Shown: one piece after another, positions 1 through 9,219 of the stretch
Numbering within the stretch: the stretch's first letter is position 1
How the letters are laid out: each line of letters begins with the position of its first letter
Assembly (NCBI GenBank): GCA_049652985.1
Contig: JBASFK010000004.1
Location: 283,601-347,600, forward strand
Source of the DNA: UBA7657 sp049652985
GTDB taxonomy: Bacteria; Pseudomonadota; Alphaproteobacteria; Micavibrionales; Micavibrionaceae
DNA length: 64,000 nucleotides
Direction: 5' to 3'
The notes under the pieces: generated by a model
Told to the model about the DNA's origin: nothing
The model's database searches: none
The model's input: the letters and a program-made list of their open reading frames with translations, nothing else
Translations under genes and position numbers: made by a program

Positions 1-492
1 CTTGGCGAAGCGCTGCGCAGAATTGGCGAAGGCGCAGCATTGATGCGCACCAAGGGCGAACCCGGCACCGGCAATATCGTCGAGGCGGTGCGTCACCTGC
101 GCGAGATCAACCAGGAGATCAAGAAACTCACCGTCACCGATGACGCTGAGCTCATGACCGCAGCAAAAAATCTTGCCGCGCCGTATGAACTGGTGAAACT
201 GGTGAAAGAACTCGGCCGCCTGCCTGTGCCGAATTTCGCGGCTGGCGGCATTGCCACGCCCGCGGACGCGGCGCTGTGCATGCAGCTCGGCGCGGAAACG
301 GTATTTGTCGGCTCCGGCATTTTCAAATCCGAAAACCCGGCGCTGTTTGCAAAAGCCATCGTTAAGGCAACGACGCATTTCGACAATCCGAAAATCGTTC
401 TCGAAGCCTCCAAGGGCCTTGGCACCGCGATGCCCGGCATCGAAATCGGCACTATCGAAACCACGATGCGGATGGCTAATCGGGGCTGGTAA
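1..492 (+). CDS. pdxS: Pyridoxal 5'-phosphate synthase subunit PdxS (5' end outside window)
   Basis: The synthase subunit builds pyridoxal 5'-phosphate from ribose 5-phosphate, glyceraldehyde 3-phosphate and ammonia supplied by PdxT. The open frame runs in from base 1 (LGEALRRIGEGAA), so only about the C-terminal 163 residues are present. They hold the RTKGEPGTGN segment with the second catalytic lysine of the family and the NFAAGGIATPADA and FVGSGIF phosphate-binding strands of the TIM barrel. The stop overlaps the pdxT start by one base (TAATG), so the two subunits are translationally coupled. This DXP-independent route is less usual in alphaproteobacteria than PdxA/PdxJ. Identity is very secure; the N-terminus is not visible. 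Confidence 0.97.
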   Translation, partial: LGEALRRIGEGAALMRTKGEPGTGNIVEAVRHLREINQEIKKLTVTDDAELMTAAKNLAAPYELVKLVKELGRLPVPNFAAGGIATPADAALCMQLGAETVFVGSGIFKSENPALFAKAIVKATTHFDNPKIVLEASKGLGTAMPGIEIGTIETTMRMANRGW

Positions 493-1070
493 TGGCCAAA
501 CCTGTTATTGGCGTGCTGGCCCTTCAGGGCGCGGTCGAACCCCACAGAAAACATATCGAGGCGGCGGGCGGTGAATTCCGCGCGGTGAAAACGCCTGAGC
601 AATTTGAGACTGTTGACGCTTTCATTCTCCCCGGCGGCGAAAGCACGACAATGTTGAAGCTGATCGAAGCTTTCGATTTGTGGGACGCGCTTGCGGCGCA
701 GTTCAAAGCTAAGCCGGTATGGGGCATCTGCGCCGGATCGATTTTGATCGCCGAGAATGTTACCAGCCCTGCACAAAAATCTTTCGGCCTGATCCCTATG
801 ACGGTTGAAAGAAACGCCTATGGCCGTCAGCTTGAAAGCCATCACGCCGACATTAATGGCTATGACGTCTCGCTCATCCGCGCGCCGGTGATTTCAAAAA
901 CTGGCGACGGCGTTGAAGTGGAAGCTACGCATGAAGGCAAGCCCGTATGGGTCGAAAAAGGGCGCTATATGGCCACGACATTCCACCCTGAACTGACACT
1001 CGATTACCCCTCGCCGATGCACAGGGAATTTGTTAATCTCGTGCGCGAATACGGCAAAAAAGCGGCCTGA
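492..1070 (+). CDS. pdxT: Glutaminase subunit PdxT of PLP synthase
   Basis: This class I glutamine amidotransferase releases ammonia from glutamine and channels it to PdxS. The 192 residues match the family length. Visible elements are the N-terminal GVLALQGAVEPH, the oxyanion-side LPGGESTTM, the nucleophile Cys80 in WGICAGS, and the His165/Glu167 pair in TFHPEL, so the catalytic triad is complete. The start overlaps the pdxS stop by one base and thrC starts two bases after its stop, so all three probably share a transcript. Confidence 0.97.
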   Translation: MAKPVIGVLALQGAVEPHRKHIEAAGGEFRAVKTPEQFETVDAFILPGGESTTMLKLIEAFDLWDALAAQFKAKPVWGICAGSILIAENVTSPAQKSFGLIPMTVERNAYGRQLESHHADINGYDVSLIRAPVISKTGDGVEVEATHEGKPVWVEKGRYMATTFHPELTLDYPSPMHREFVNLVREYGKKAA

Positions 1071-1072
1071 AA

Positions 1073-2449
1073 ATGATCAGATACATCTCCACGCGCGGCG
1101 GGGGTTCGCCTCAAAATTTCGAGCAGGTTCTGCTGGCCGGTCTTGCGCCGGATGGCGGCCTTTATGTGCCGGAAACGTGGCCGAAACTGGACCTGCATAA
1201 GCTCAAGGGAAAATCTTACGTCGAAGTGGCGGAAGAGGTGATCTTTCCCTTCGTCGAAGGCAGCATCGGGCGCGAAACGCTGTGCGGGATTTTGAAGGAA
1301 ACATACGGTGAGGATGTTTTTCGGCATAAGGATGTCGTGCCGCTTCATAAACTCTACGATAATATTTACGCGCTTGAGCTGTTTCACGGCCCGACAATCG
1401 CCTTCAAAGACATTGCGTTGCAATTTCTCGGCCGCCTGTTCGATCACGTCCTGAAGAAAAATGACCGTCATGTCACCATCGTCGGCGCGACGTCCGGCGA
1501 TACGGGTTCGGCCGCGATCGAGGGCTGCCGCCATTCGGACAACGTAAAGATTTTCATTCTTCACCCGCAGGGCCGCGTCTCCGACGTGCAACGCCGCCAG
1601 ATGACCACGGTGAATGCGCCGAATGTTCATAACATTGCGCTGCAGGGCACGTTCGACGACTGCCAGAACGCGGTCAAGGATATGTTCAACGACGTGGAAT
1701 TCCGCACTGAAATGAATTTGTCCGCGGTGAATTCCATCAACTGGGCGCGTATTGTCGCGCAGATCGTTTATTACGTGACGGCGTCTCTGGAACTCGGCGA
1801 GGGCACGACCTTCGTCGTTCCGACCGGAAATTTCGGCAACGTGTTCGCTGGTTATTACGCACGGAAAATGGGTGTCCCGCTCAACCTCGCGATTGCCACC
1901 AACCGCAACGATATCCTGACGCGCTTTTTCGAAAACGGGACGATGAAGGCGGAAGAGACGCATGCATCCTTAAGCCCGTCGATGGATATCCAGATATCCA
2001 GCAATTTTGAGCGCTACTTGTTCGATCTCCTGGATCGCGATGCCAAAAAACTTTCGGCGGTCATGACCGAATTCAAAAACACCGGAAAATTTTCCCTTCC
2101 AGAAGAACTTCATGAAAAAGCGCGAAGGGAATTTTCAGCCCACCGCGTGAACGATACAGAAACGCTTGAGACTATCAAAAAAATTCACGATGAAACCGGC
2201 TATGTGCTCGACCCTCACACGGCTGTAGGAACTAATGCCGCGCTCAAAATTGCAAAAACCGCAACCGGCCCTGTCGTCATCCTCGCCACCGCCCACCCGG
2301 CCAAGTTTCCTGATGCAGTAGAACGCGCCACGGGCACCCGCCCCCCACTGCCCTCGCATTTGGCGGATCTTCTGAGCCGCCCTGAAAAACTCGAGGTTAT
2401 GGCCAATAATTTGCAAAAACTGCAGGATTTTATCCGCAAAAATGCCTGA
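1073..2449 (+). CDS. thrC: Threonine synthase
   Basis: This PLP enzyme converts O-phosphohomoserine to threonine. It has 458 residues, the length of the longer (E. coli/fungal) class. The N-terminus MIRYISTRGG is the family signature, and the PLP Schiff-base lysine is Lys112 in the GPTIAFKD motif. ATSGDTGSAA and VPTGNFGN follow as the phosphate-binding and cofactor loops. It starts two bases after pdxT, which is a sensible pairing because ThrC needs PLP. An M16 peptidase follows after 55 bases, a neighbour commonly seen beside thrC in alphaproteobacteria. Confidence 0.97.
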   Translation: MIRYISTRGGGSPQNFEQVLLAGLAPDGGLYVPETWPKLDLHKLKGKSYVEVAEEVIFPFVEGSIGRETLCGILKETYGEDVFRHKDVVPLHKLYDNIYALELFHGPTIAFKDIALQFLGRLFDHVLKKNDRHVTIVGATSGDTGSAAIEGCRHSDNVKIFILHPQGRVSDVQRRQMTTVNAPNVHNIALQGTFDDCQNAVKDMFNDVEFRTEMNLSAVNSINWARIVAQIVYYVTASLELGEGTTFVVPTGNFGNVFAGYYARKMGVPLNLAIATNRNDILTRFFENGTMKAEETHASLSPSMDIQISSNFERYLFDLLDRDAKKLSAVMTEFKNTGKFSLPEELHEKARREFSAHRVNDTETLETIKKIHDETGYVLDPHTAVGTNAALKIAKTATGPVVILATAHPAKFPDAVERATGTRPPLPSHLADLLSRPEKLEVMANNLQKLQDFIRKNA

Positions 2450-2504
2450 TTATACAGTATCTTGGGCTTGCCTTTGAGTAGCCGGTGCCTTATTTATAAC
2501 CCCC

Positions 2505-3767
2505 ATGTCTCATATTCAGTTTACAACCCTCGATAACGGCCTGCGTGTCATCACCGACACGGTTCCCGATGTGCACAGCGTCGCCCTCGGCATTTGGGTG
2601 AATGTCGGCACCCGCAACGAGGCGCCGGAATATAATGGCGCGGCGCACATGGTCGAGCACATGCTGTTCAAGGGCACACCGACACGCACCACGCAGCAGA
2701 TTGCCGAAATTGTCGAGGATGTCGGCGGCAATATGAACGCCTATACCAGCCGCGAGTTGACCAGCTATCATATCCATCTGCTGAAGAATGACTCAGGTCT
2801 CGCGCTCGACATTCTGGCCGATATCTACCAGAACGCGGTCATGCCTGAGGAAGAGATGGAGCGCGAGCGTCATGTCATCCTGCAGGAAATCGGCATGTGC
2901 AACGACACGCCCGACGAACTGGTGTTCGATAATTATTACGAAGCCGCCTATCCGGGCCAGACGGTGGGCGCGCCGATCCTCGGCAAGGCTGCGGATATAT
3001 CCGGCATGAAGCGCAGCGCGCTGAGCGATTATATCCGGCGCTATTACACGCCGCCGCGCACGGTGATTTCCGCCGCCGGTAATCTCGATCACCAGGATTT
3101 CGTCGCGAAAGTCGAAAGCATGTTTCGCAATCTGCCGCCCGCACAGGCGGACAGCCAGCCCGCCGCGAATTACAAGGGCGGTGAAGTTCGCGCCGACAAG
3201 GAGCTGGAGCAGAGCCATATCGTTCTCGGCTTTGAGGGCGTATCGCGCCTCAGCCCGGATTACTACACCGCCCAGGTTCTTTCGACCTTGCTCGGCGGCG
3301 GCATGTCGTCAAGATTATTTCAGGAAGTGCGTGAAAAACGTGGGCTGGTTTATTCAATCTATTCGTTCCACTCCGGCTACATCGACAGCGGCCAGTTCGC
3401 GATCTATGCCGGAACCGGCCCCGATGATCTGAAAAAGCTGGTGCCGGTCGTTTGCGACGAGGTGAGGAATGTTTGTGAAAACGTCACGGTCGCAGAACTT
3501 GAACGCGCCAAGGCGCAGATCAGGTCGGGAATTCTGATCGGCCAGGAATCCATGATGACCCGCGCCGACCAGCAGGCGAAATATCTGATTTATCGCCACC
3601 AGCCGGTCGATATCGGCGGCATCATTCACGCGATCGACAGCGTTGATACGGCTTCTGTGTGTGAAGTGGCGCAGAAAATCTTTTCATCCCGCCCGACGAT
3701 TTCGGCGCTCGGACCTCTGAAAAATCTCGAAAGCTACGAAAAAATCGAAAAAAGACTGCGCGCCTAG
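2505..3767 (+). CDS. M16 family zinc metallopeptidase (processing-peptidase type)
   Basis: This is a 420-residue relative of mitochondrial processing peptidase and insulinase. The inverted zinc motif HxxEH is intact (His48, Glu51, His52 in AAHMVEHMLFKGT). The downstream glutamate region HVILQEI, which completes zinc binding, is present, as is the C-terminal RGLVYSI motif typical of the family. No signal peptide is visible, which suggests a cytoplasmic role. Physiological substrates of the bacterial enzymes are poorly known. The stop codon interlocks with that of the convergent yqgE gene in a shared CTAG. Confidence 0.93.
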   Translation: MSHIQFTTLDNGLRVITDTVPDVHSVALGIWVNVGTRNEAPEYNGAAHMVEHMLFKGTPTRTTQQIAEIVEDVGGNMNAYTSRELTSYHIHLLKNDSGLALDILADIYQNAVMPEEEMERERHVILQEIGMCNDTPDELVFDNYYEAAYPGQTVGAPILGKAADISGMKRSALSDYIRRYYTPPRTVISAAGNLDHQDFVAKVESMFRNLPPAQADSQPAANYKGGEVRADKELEQSHIVLGFEGVSRLSPDYYTAQVLSTLLGGGMSSRLFQEVREKRGLVYSIYSFHSGYIDSGQFAIYAGTGPDDLKKLVPVVCDEVRNVCENVTVAELERAKAQIRSGILIGQESMMTRADQQAKYLIYRHQPVDIGGIIHAIDSVDTASVCEVAQKIFSSRPTISALGPLKNLESYEKIEKRLRA

Positions 3768-4345
3768 GCGCGACCCGCAACGGAAGAAAGCATGCCGGGG
3801 TCGAACCCGAGCTTCTGCACGGCCATCGTCCATTTTTCATCCGGCGCGGCATGGAAGATAATGTTCGGATCAGGGTCGGCGACCAGCCATGAATTCTCCT
3901 GGATTTCGCGGTCGAGTTGGCCCGGGCCCCAGCCGGCATAACCCAGCAGGAACAACAGGCGGTCGGGCCCGCCGCCGCCGGCGATCACTTTCAGGGCCTC
4001 GACCGTGCCGGTAATGCCGTATGCATCGCCGACGGTGACTGTATCCTTCTGGCTGAAATCGCGGGAATGAAGGATGAAACCACGCGCGGCTTCCACGGGG
4101 CCGCCGCACAGGACGGGCATGTCCAGATTCGCCAGGTCGATTCGGATATCCGAGGACATTCTGAGTTGTTCCAGCAGGCTTTTGAATTCGATTCCCGGCA
4201 GGACATGATTGATGACAAGGCCCATCGCGCCTTTTTCATCATGCGCGCACATGAAAATGACGGCGCGGTAAAAGCGCGGATCACCCAGCCCCGGCATGGC
4301 GAGCAGTAATTTCCCGGTCAGGCTGTGTTCCGAATTTTTGTTCAT
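3764..4345 (-). CDS. YqgE/AlgH family protein
   Basis: This 193-residue protein belongs to the YqgE/AlgH (DUF179) family, whose biochemical role is unsettled; AlgH was linked to alginate regulation in Pseudomonas. The N-terminal half has the family pattern: LTGKLLLAMPGLGDPRF, then MGLVINHVLPG, then VLCGGPVE. The C-terminal LLFLGYAGWGPGQLDREI is its strongest signature. It is convergent with the M16 peptidase and shares four bases with it. A glycosyltransferase gene lies downstream on the same strand of the same neighbourhood, 31 bases away from the yqgE start. Confidence 0.93.
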   Translation of the reverse strand: MNKNSEHSLTGKLLLAMPGLGDPRFYRAVIFMCAHDEKGAMGLVINHVLPGIEFKSLLEQLRMSSDIRIDLANLDMPVLCGGPVEAARGFILHSRDFSQKDTVTVGDAYGITGTVEALKVIAGGGGPDRLLFLLGYAGWGPGQLDREIQENSWLVADPDPNIIFHAAPDEKWTMAVQKLGFDPGMLSSVAGRA

Positions 4346-4376
4346 TGCAAAAGTAAGCCAGAAGAAAAAAGGAAAG

Positions 4377-5501
4377 TCAAAGCCTGTAAATTTTTATCGT
4401 TTTTTCCACGATATGCGCGGTTGCGAATTCGCGCTCGGCCCGGGCGCGGGCGGAAATTTCCATTTTTTTTTGCAAGGCAGAATCGGTCAGGATTTTTTCA
4501 ACCGCATCCGCCGTGGCCTCGGCATCTTTGACCGGGACAAGTAAACCATTCTCATTATGCGCCACCGCTTCACGGCAGCCCGGATGATCGGTGGTAACGC
4601 AAGCCTTGCCCATCGCGGCGGCTTCAAGAAGAACGCGCGGGATTCCCTCGCGGTACCAAGATGGGTAAGCGATCAAGGCCGCCTGGGCATACAGCGCCGG
4701 CATGTCGTCGACACGGCCTATCCATTCAACCGGCGTGCCCGCCACCATCCGCTGCATTTCTTCTTTTGAGATAGCCAGTGGGTTGTGATCCGTGACGCCT
4801 CCGGCCACCTGAAAACGTGCGGGAATCTGCCGTTTTTCAAGGATTTTGGCCATCTCGATAAAGACTGATACGCCCTTGTCGCGCACCAGCCGCGTGGGCA
4901 TGAGAACGAGAGGAGGCAGGGAATTATCCGTACCGGCGCGCGGCGAAAATTTTTCTATATCCACGCCGGAACCCGGAATCAAAACGCAGTTTTCTTCAGC
5001 AACAAAATTTTTGCGGACGAGAATATTCATGTCGTCTGAGTTTTGAAACGTGACAACGGCGTCCGGGTTGCGCAGGACATGTTTCAGAAACGGCGCGGCT
5101 AAACAAAGCATGATTTTTGATTTCAGGTCATGACCGGAAAAAAGATAACCAAGCCCGGCAATTGTGTAGACGGTTTTTAACCCGCGCATGCCCCGCATTG
5201 CGATACCGGTAAGAAGGGAATATTTCAGCGTAATCGTGTGAACGAGGTCAGGATTTAAATCCTGTAATATTTTTCGAAGAGCGAAAATTGTTTTGAGGGC
5301 GGATAATGGCGAAAACCCGTTTTGCATCAGCGGCAAATCATGACCAGTAAAACCCTGCGCCTTTAATTTCGAATCCGACGAAGCGCCCGGTGCGGCGAGG
5401 TGGATTTCGCAACCCCGTGCCTGCGCGGCAAGAGCCAGCGGCAGGCGTGAGGACCAGAAATCCCCGGTTTCAGCCAGTACATACAGAATTTTTTGCGTCA
5501 T
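4377..5501 (-). CDS. Glycosyltransferase, GT4-like
   Basis: This 374-residue GT-B fold glycosyltransferase resembles family 4 enzymes that transfer sugars during surface polysaccharide assembly. The N-terminal acceptor domain starts MTQKILYVLAETGDFWSS. The C-terminal donor domain has REGIPRVLLEAAAMGKA, the family's nucleotide-sugar binding region with its conserved glutamate, followed by GLLVPVKDAEATADAV. No membrane segment is obvious. It lies nine bases downstream of asnB on the same strand, so the two are probably co-transcribed. AsnB paralogues of this length often accompany polysaccharide genes. The sugar substrate cannot be read from sequence. Confidence 0.88.
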   Translation of the reverse strand: MTQKILYVLAETGDFWSSRLPLALAAQARGCEIHLAAPGASSDSKLKAQGFTGHDLPLMQNGFSPLSALKTIFALRKILQDLNPDLVHTITLKYSLLTGIAMRGMRGLKTVYTIAGLGYLFSGHDLKSKIMLCLAAPFLKHVLRNPDAVVTFQNSDDMNILVRKNFVAEENCVLIPGSGVDIEKFSPRAGTDNSLPPLVLMPTRLVRDKGVSVFIEMAKILEKRQIPARFQVAGGVTDHNPLAISKEEMQRMVAGTPVEWIGRVDDMPALYAQAALIAYPSWYREGIPRVLLEAAAMGKACVTTDHPGCREAVAHNENGLLVPVKDAEATADAVEKILTDSALQKKMEISARARAEREFATAHIVEKTIKIYRL

Positions 5502-5510
5502 GCTGCGACC

Positions 5511-7445
5511 TCAATTAATCCAGCGTTCATGCCAGGCCTGGAACATCAATGCGCCCCAGAGCTTTTGCGCGTTCGAGCCACGGTTTTCAAGGTGATCCTG
5601 CCACGCGGCGCGGATGACGCCTGCATCGAGCCCGGATTGCTCGAGCCTGTCCGTCGACAGCAGATTTTCCGCCCAGTCTTTGAGCGGCCCGCGCAGCCAT
5701 GCGCCGACAGGAACGGCAAATCCTTGTTTCGGTCGCTCGAACAATTCTTCTGGTACGTGCCGTTTAAGAACCTGCCGCAGCAGCCACTTACCCTGGCCGC
5801 CCCGCATTTTGAAACGCTCAGGCAGTCGCCATGCATATTCATAGATGCGGCGATCAAGCAGCGGCGCGCGCGCCTCGAGCGACACCGCCATGCTGGCCCG
5901 GTCGACCTTGGTGAGAATATCGCCGGGAAGATAAAACAGCGCGTCCCAGTACATCATTTTTTCGGCGAATGAAAAATCATGCGGCGGCTGGAAATCGCTG
6001 TCGCTCAGCAGCGTTTTTACGGCAACGTTATTGGCGACTGGCGGCGTCGGCCATTGGCCGAGAAGGCTTTGGTAAATCTCCTCCTGCGTGTTAAGGCCGA
6101 AAAGATCCGCCGCTTTGTGCATCAGGATTCCAGCCTGCGGACGGTTTTTGATCAATGTGTTCCAGCGCTCCGGCGGCAACGTTTTAATGGCGCTGCCAAC
6201 CGCGCGGCGCAAGGGTTTCGGCAGGAATTTGATGCGGTTCCAGAGTTTCGCGCCTGTCACATGGCGGTTATAACCGCCCAGCATTTCATCGCCGCCATCG
6301 CCCGAAAGTGCGACAGTGACATCACGTCGCGCGAACTGTGAAACCAGGTAAGTGGGAATGGCCGACATATCGGCGAACGGCTCATCGTAAATCTCGGGAA
6401 GGCGGGGGATGACATTCAGCGCATCCTGCGCGCTTAAATAAATCTCATGGTGATCGGTCCCCAGATGCGCGGCAATTTTTTTCGCATGCGCGGCTTCATC
6501 GAAACCTTCTTCATGAAAGCCAATCGTATAAGTTTTCACCTTCTGGCCGGAAATTCTTTGCATCAATGCGACGACGCTGGAGCTGTCTATGCCACCGGAA
6601 AAAAACGCGCCGAGCGGGACATCGGAAATTAAACGATCACGCACGCATTCGGTCAGCAGTTCTTCAAATTCATTGATGACGGCTTCATCACCGCCACCGA
6701 TTTTTTTTGAACGGGCGTCTTCCACCACGCGCGTATGGTGCCAGTACGGCTCCATGCGGCTTTCCAGGTCTGCGTTCTGTTGAAGTCCTTCAATGCCGAG
6801 CGCGAGGCGGTGTCCGGCGGGCAGGCTCCAGACATTTTTATAGATGCAGGAGGGCGAGGGGACATAACCGTATTGCAGGAACAGCGAGAGCGCCTCGGGA
6901 TTGATCGCCGCCTTAAACCCTGGGTGCGCGCGGAGTGCCTTAAGCTCCGACGCGAACACGAGTGCGCCCTCTGCCCATCCAACATAAAGAGGTTTTTTGC
7001 CCAAACGGTCGCGCGCGAAATGAAGTTTGCGCTCTTTAGCGTCCCAGATGACGAAAGCGAACATGCCGTTGATTTTCTGCAAGGTCTGGTTGAGGCCCCA
7101 CGCTTCCACAGCGGCAAGAATGGTTTCGGTATCGCTGCGTCCGCGGAACTGCACGCCCGAACGTTCGAGTTCCTTGCGCAAGTTCAGAAAATTGTAAATC
7201 TCGCCGTTAAAAACAATTGTGTACCGGCCCGAAGCCGAGCGCATGGGCTGTCGCCCCTCGGGTGAAAGGTCGATAATGGACAAGCGGCGGAAGGCAAAAA
7301 CCAGCGGAACGTTATCGTCTATCCAGACCTGCCCGTCATCCGGGCCGCGATGACGCAGCGTGTCGGCCATGGCCCGACCGCGCGCCTGCATGTCGGATCG
7401 GCGCGCCTCGTTTGCTAGGTTGAGAAAGCCTGTAAAACCGCACAT
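5511..7445 (-). CDS. asnB: Glutamine-hydrolysing asparagine synthase
   Basis: The enzyme makes asparagine, or amidates a related carboxylate, using glutamine and ATP. It is 644 residues, in the range of the long AsnB class. The N-terminal Ntn glutaminase domain begins MCGFTGFL, so Cys2 is the nucleophile, with the HRGPDDG and FNGEIYN motifs. The synthetase domain has the PP-loop FSGGIDSSS and LSGDGGDE. Its operon partner is a glycosyltransferase, so a role in modifying a polysaccharide amide rather than bulk asparagine synthesis is possible. The divergent gene at 7538 leaves a 92-base shared promoter region. Confidence 0.94.
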   Translation of the reverse strand: MCGFTGFLNLANEARRSDMQARGRAMADTLRHRGPDDGQVWIDDNVPLVFAFRRLSIIDLSPEGRQPMRSASGRYTIVFNGEIYNFLNLRKELERSGVQFRGRSDTETILAAVEAWGLNQTLQKINGMFAFVIWDAKERKLHFARDRLGKKPLYVGWAEGALVFASELKALRAHPGFKAAINPEALSLFLQYGYVPSPSCIYKNVWSLPAGHRLALGIEGLQQNADLESRMEPYWHHTRVVEDARSKKIGGGDEAVINEFEELLTECVRDRLISDVPLGAFFSGGIDSSSVVALMQRISGQKVKTYTIGFHEEGFDEAAHAKKIAAHLGTDHHEIYLSAQDALNVIPRLPEIYDEPFADMSAIPTYLVSQFARRDVTVALSGDGGDEMLGGYNRHVTGAKLWNRIKFLPKPLRRAVGSAIKTLPPERWNTLIKNRPQAGILMHKAADLFGLNTQEEIYQSLLGQWPTPPVANNVAVKTLLSDSDFQPPHDFSFAEKMMYWDALFYLPGDILTKVDRASMAVSLEARAPLLDRRIYEYAWRLPERFKMRGGQGKWLLRQVLKRHVPEELFERPKQGFAVPVGAWLRGPLKDWAENLLSTDRLEQSGLDAGVIRAAWQDHLENRGSNAQKLWGALMFQAWHERWIN

Positions 7446-7537
7446 AGTGATCTATATTTATTCCGTTGGTTATCTGGTAAAATGTTATATCAGGACCAAA
7501 GCGGCCCGCCTACGGGCAAATGAGGGTGTAAATCCGC

Positions 7538-8137
7538 ATGGATATTGATCTTTTATTTACAAGCGAGGGTGAGGCAGGGCTCATCGCCAATGGCAATTTC
7601 GTCAAGAAAGCCATCGGCGTGGTGCTCGACAACAAGACCGGCATCCTGACTCTTGAATATGCCGATTCTGATTACATGGAATTCAATATCCCGGTTGAAG
7701 GCGACTTTTTCGCGGCGCTCGATGCCAACGCGCAAATCCATGTCGGCGCCATCAAGAACGGGAATATCGCGCAGGCCTACCAGGTGCCGCTGATGTTTCT
7801 CGACGATCCTTACCGGGGTGAAATGCTGCGTGGTAACCGCGAACAGGGGAATCCGCTGCAGGCTTTCAATCATTTCGTCAAGCGCTGCACGACAGGCCAG
7901 CCCGTTCACCGTAACGACCTCGGCGATGAAAAATCCATGGGTTGCGTATTAGGCGAAGCCAGCCCGGCGAACCTGCAGTTCGCGCCGCATCTCGCAAGGC
8001 GTCATGCGCTTGAGGCCGGGCACAAAATTATTCCCACGCTCAATGTGCCGCATATTCATGGACCGGGTCTCGGAACAACCAGTCCCGGTGGTCGCTCGAT
8101 GTACCAGCAGCCGACGAAAAAGGACGACGACGAGTAA
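7538..8137 (+). CDS. Hypothetical protein, unknown family
   Basis: This is a 199-residue soluble protein I do not recognise. The first 100 residues read as alternating beta strands (IGVVLDNKTGILTLEYADSD, then MEFNIPVEGDFF), and there is a GNPLQAFNHFVKRC segment near residues 110-125. The tail is polar and ends in KKDDDE. There is no signal peptide or membrane segment. Codon usage looks like its neighbours, and the frame is clearly coding because long silent-site variation falls in third positions. It is preceded by a short GAGGGTGT ribosome-binding region and ends directly against the convergent mltG stop with no spacer. Confidence 0.75.
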   Translation: MDIDLLFTSEGEAGLIANGNFVKKAIGVVLDNKTGILTLEYADSDYMEFNIPVEGDFFAALDANAQIHVGAIKNGNIAQAYQVPLMFLDDPYRGEMLRGNREQGNPLQAFNHFVKRCTTGQPVHRNDLGDEKSMGCVLGEASPANLQFAPHLARRHALEAGHKIIPTLNVPHIHGPGLGTTSPGGRSMYQQPTKKDDDE

Positions 8138-9217
8138 TCAATTACCCGGCGCGGCCTCGGCAGCCTTTTCCTCTTTCACTTCTTTTTGAGCCTCAGCTTT
8201 GGATTGTTTTTCTTTTTCACGGCGGATGATGCGCCATTCGGAAACGTTTTTCTGATGCTCGGAATGCGTTTCCGAGAAAATATGCCCGCCGGTTCCATCA
8301 GCGACGAAATAAATGAAATTATGCTCTTCGGGATGCAGCACGGCTTCGAGCGATGCCTTGCCCGGGTTTGCAATGGGGCCGGGCGGCAGACCGGGATGCA
8401 GGTACGTGTTATAAGGTGAATCGAATTCAAGGTCTTTTTTTAGCAGGCGGCGGCCCAGTGGTCCGGTGCCTTCGCTTTTCGGTTTTCCCTTCGTAAGCGC
8501 GTAAATGACGGTGGGGTCGGTCTGTAATGCGATGTTTTTTCTCAGGCGGTTGATGAACACCCCCGCGACGCGTTTTCTTTCTGAAGCTACGCCCGTTTCC
8601 TTCTCCACGATGGAGGCGAGTGTAACGGCTTCTTCCTTGGTGCTGAAGGGAAGATTCTGCGCACGGGTCGGCCATAATTCCTCGATCGCCTTGGTCATCC
8701 CTTCCTGCATGCGGGTGATAATATCCTGCTTGTTTTCTTTCAGGCGGTAATCGTAAGTCTCGGGCAGCAGCGAACCCTCGGATGGCATATTCGCGACATT
8801 ACCTTCCATGTCACCGAGTTTGTTCACGAGCTTCACAATTTCAAAGCTCGTCAGCCCCTCGGGGATCGTAATGCGGCGACCGTAAATGCGCCCGTCGCGG
8901 ATCATGCGCATGATGCTGCTGGCGCTGGCGAGGGGCTGGATTTCATACTCGCCCGCTTTCAGGTCACCCTGCGCGCTGAGGATCGTCGTGCCGAACAGGA
9001 AAATCAATTCGCTTTCGATCGCACCCGCGCCGTCCAGTTTTCCTGCAATGGCTCGCAGGCCAGAGCCGGTGGGAATTTCAACCAGGGTTGTTTCCAGCAG
9101 GGGGCCGGGTTTCTGGAACTGCCATGCCGCCCACCAGAAAGCGATTGCCGATAAAACGACGCACAGCGTGGCGGTGAAAACCAGCCCGCCCAGAAACCAT
9201 TGATCGGATTTTTTCAT
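8138..9217 (-). CDS. mltG: Endolytic murein transglycosylase MltG
   Basis: MltG cleaves nascent glycan strands at the inner membrane and is thought to set strand length. It has 359 residues, with one N-terminal membrane anchor at about 9-30, a LysM-like region, and the YceG domain. The catalytic glutamate is in ASIVEKETG (Glu205), followed by the family strands FINRLRKNIALQTDPTV and TYLHPGLPPGPIANPG. The C-terminus is a charged, lysine/glutamate-rich tail. It starts three bases after the fabF stop. The fabF-mltG order is common in alphaproteobacteria. Confidence 0.96.
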   Translation of the reverse strand: MKKSDQWFLGGLVFTATLCVVLSAIAFWWAAWQFQKPGPLLETTLVEIPTGSGLRAIAGKLDGAGAIESELIFLFGTTILSAQGDLKAGEYEIQPLASASSIMRMIRDGRIYGRRITIPEGLTSFEIVKLVNKLGDMEGNVANMPSEGSLLPETYDYRLKENKQDIITRMQEGMTKAIEELWPTRAQNLPFSTKEEAVTLASIVEKETGVASERKRVAGVFINRLRKNIALQTDPTVIYALTKGKPKSEGTGPLGRRLLKKDLEFDSPYNTYLHPGLPPGPIANPGKASLEAVLHPEEHNFIYFVADGTGGHIFSETHSEHQKNVSEWRIIRREKEKQSKAEAQKEVKEEKAAEAAPGN

Positions 9218-9219
9218 CT

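Noticed and set aside
93..845. 250-codon minus-strand frame opposite pdxS-pdxT
   Set aside because: Antisense to secure genes; no start signal; composition typical of antiphase sequence.
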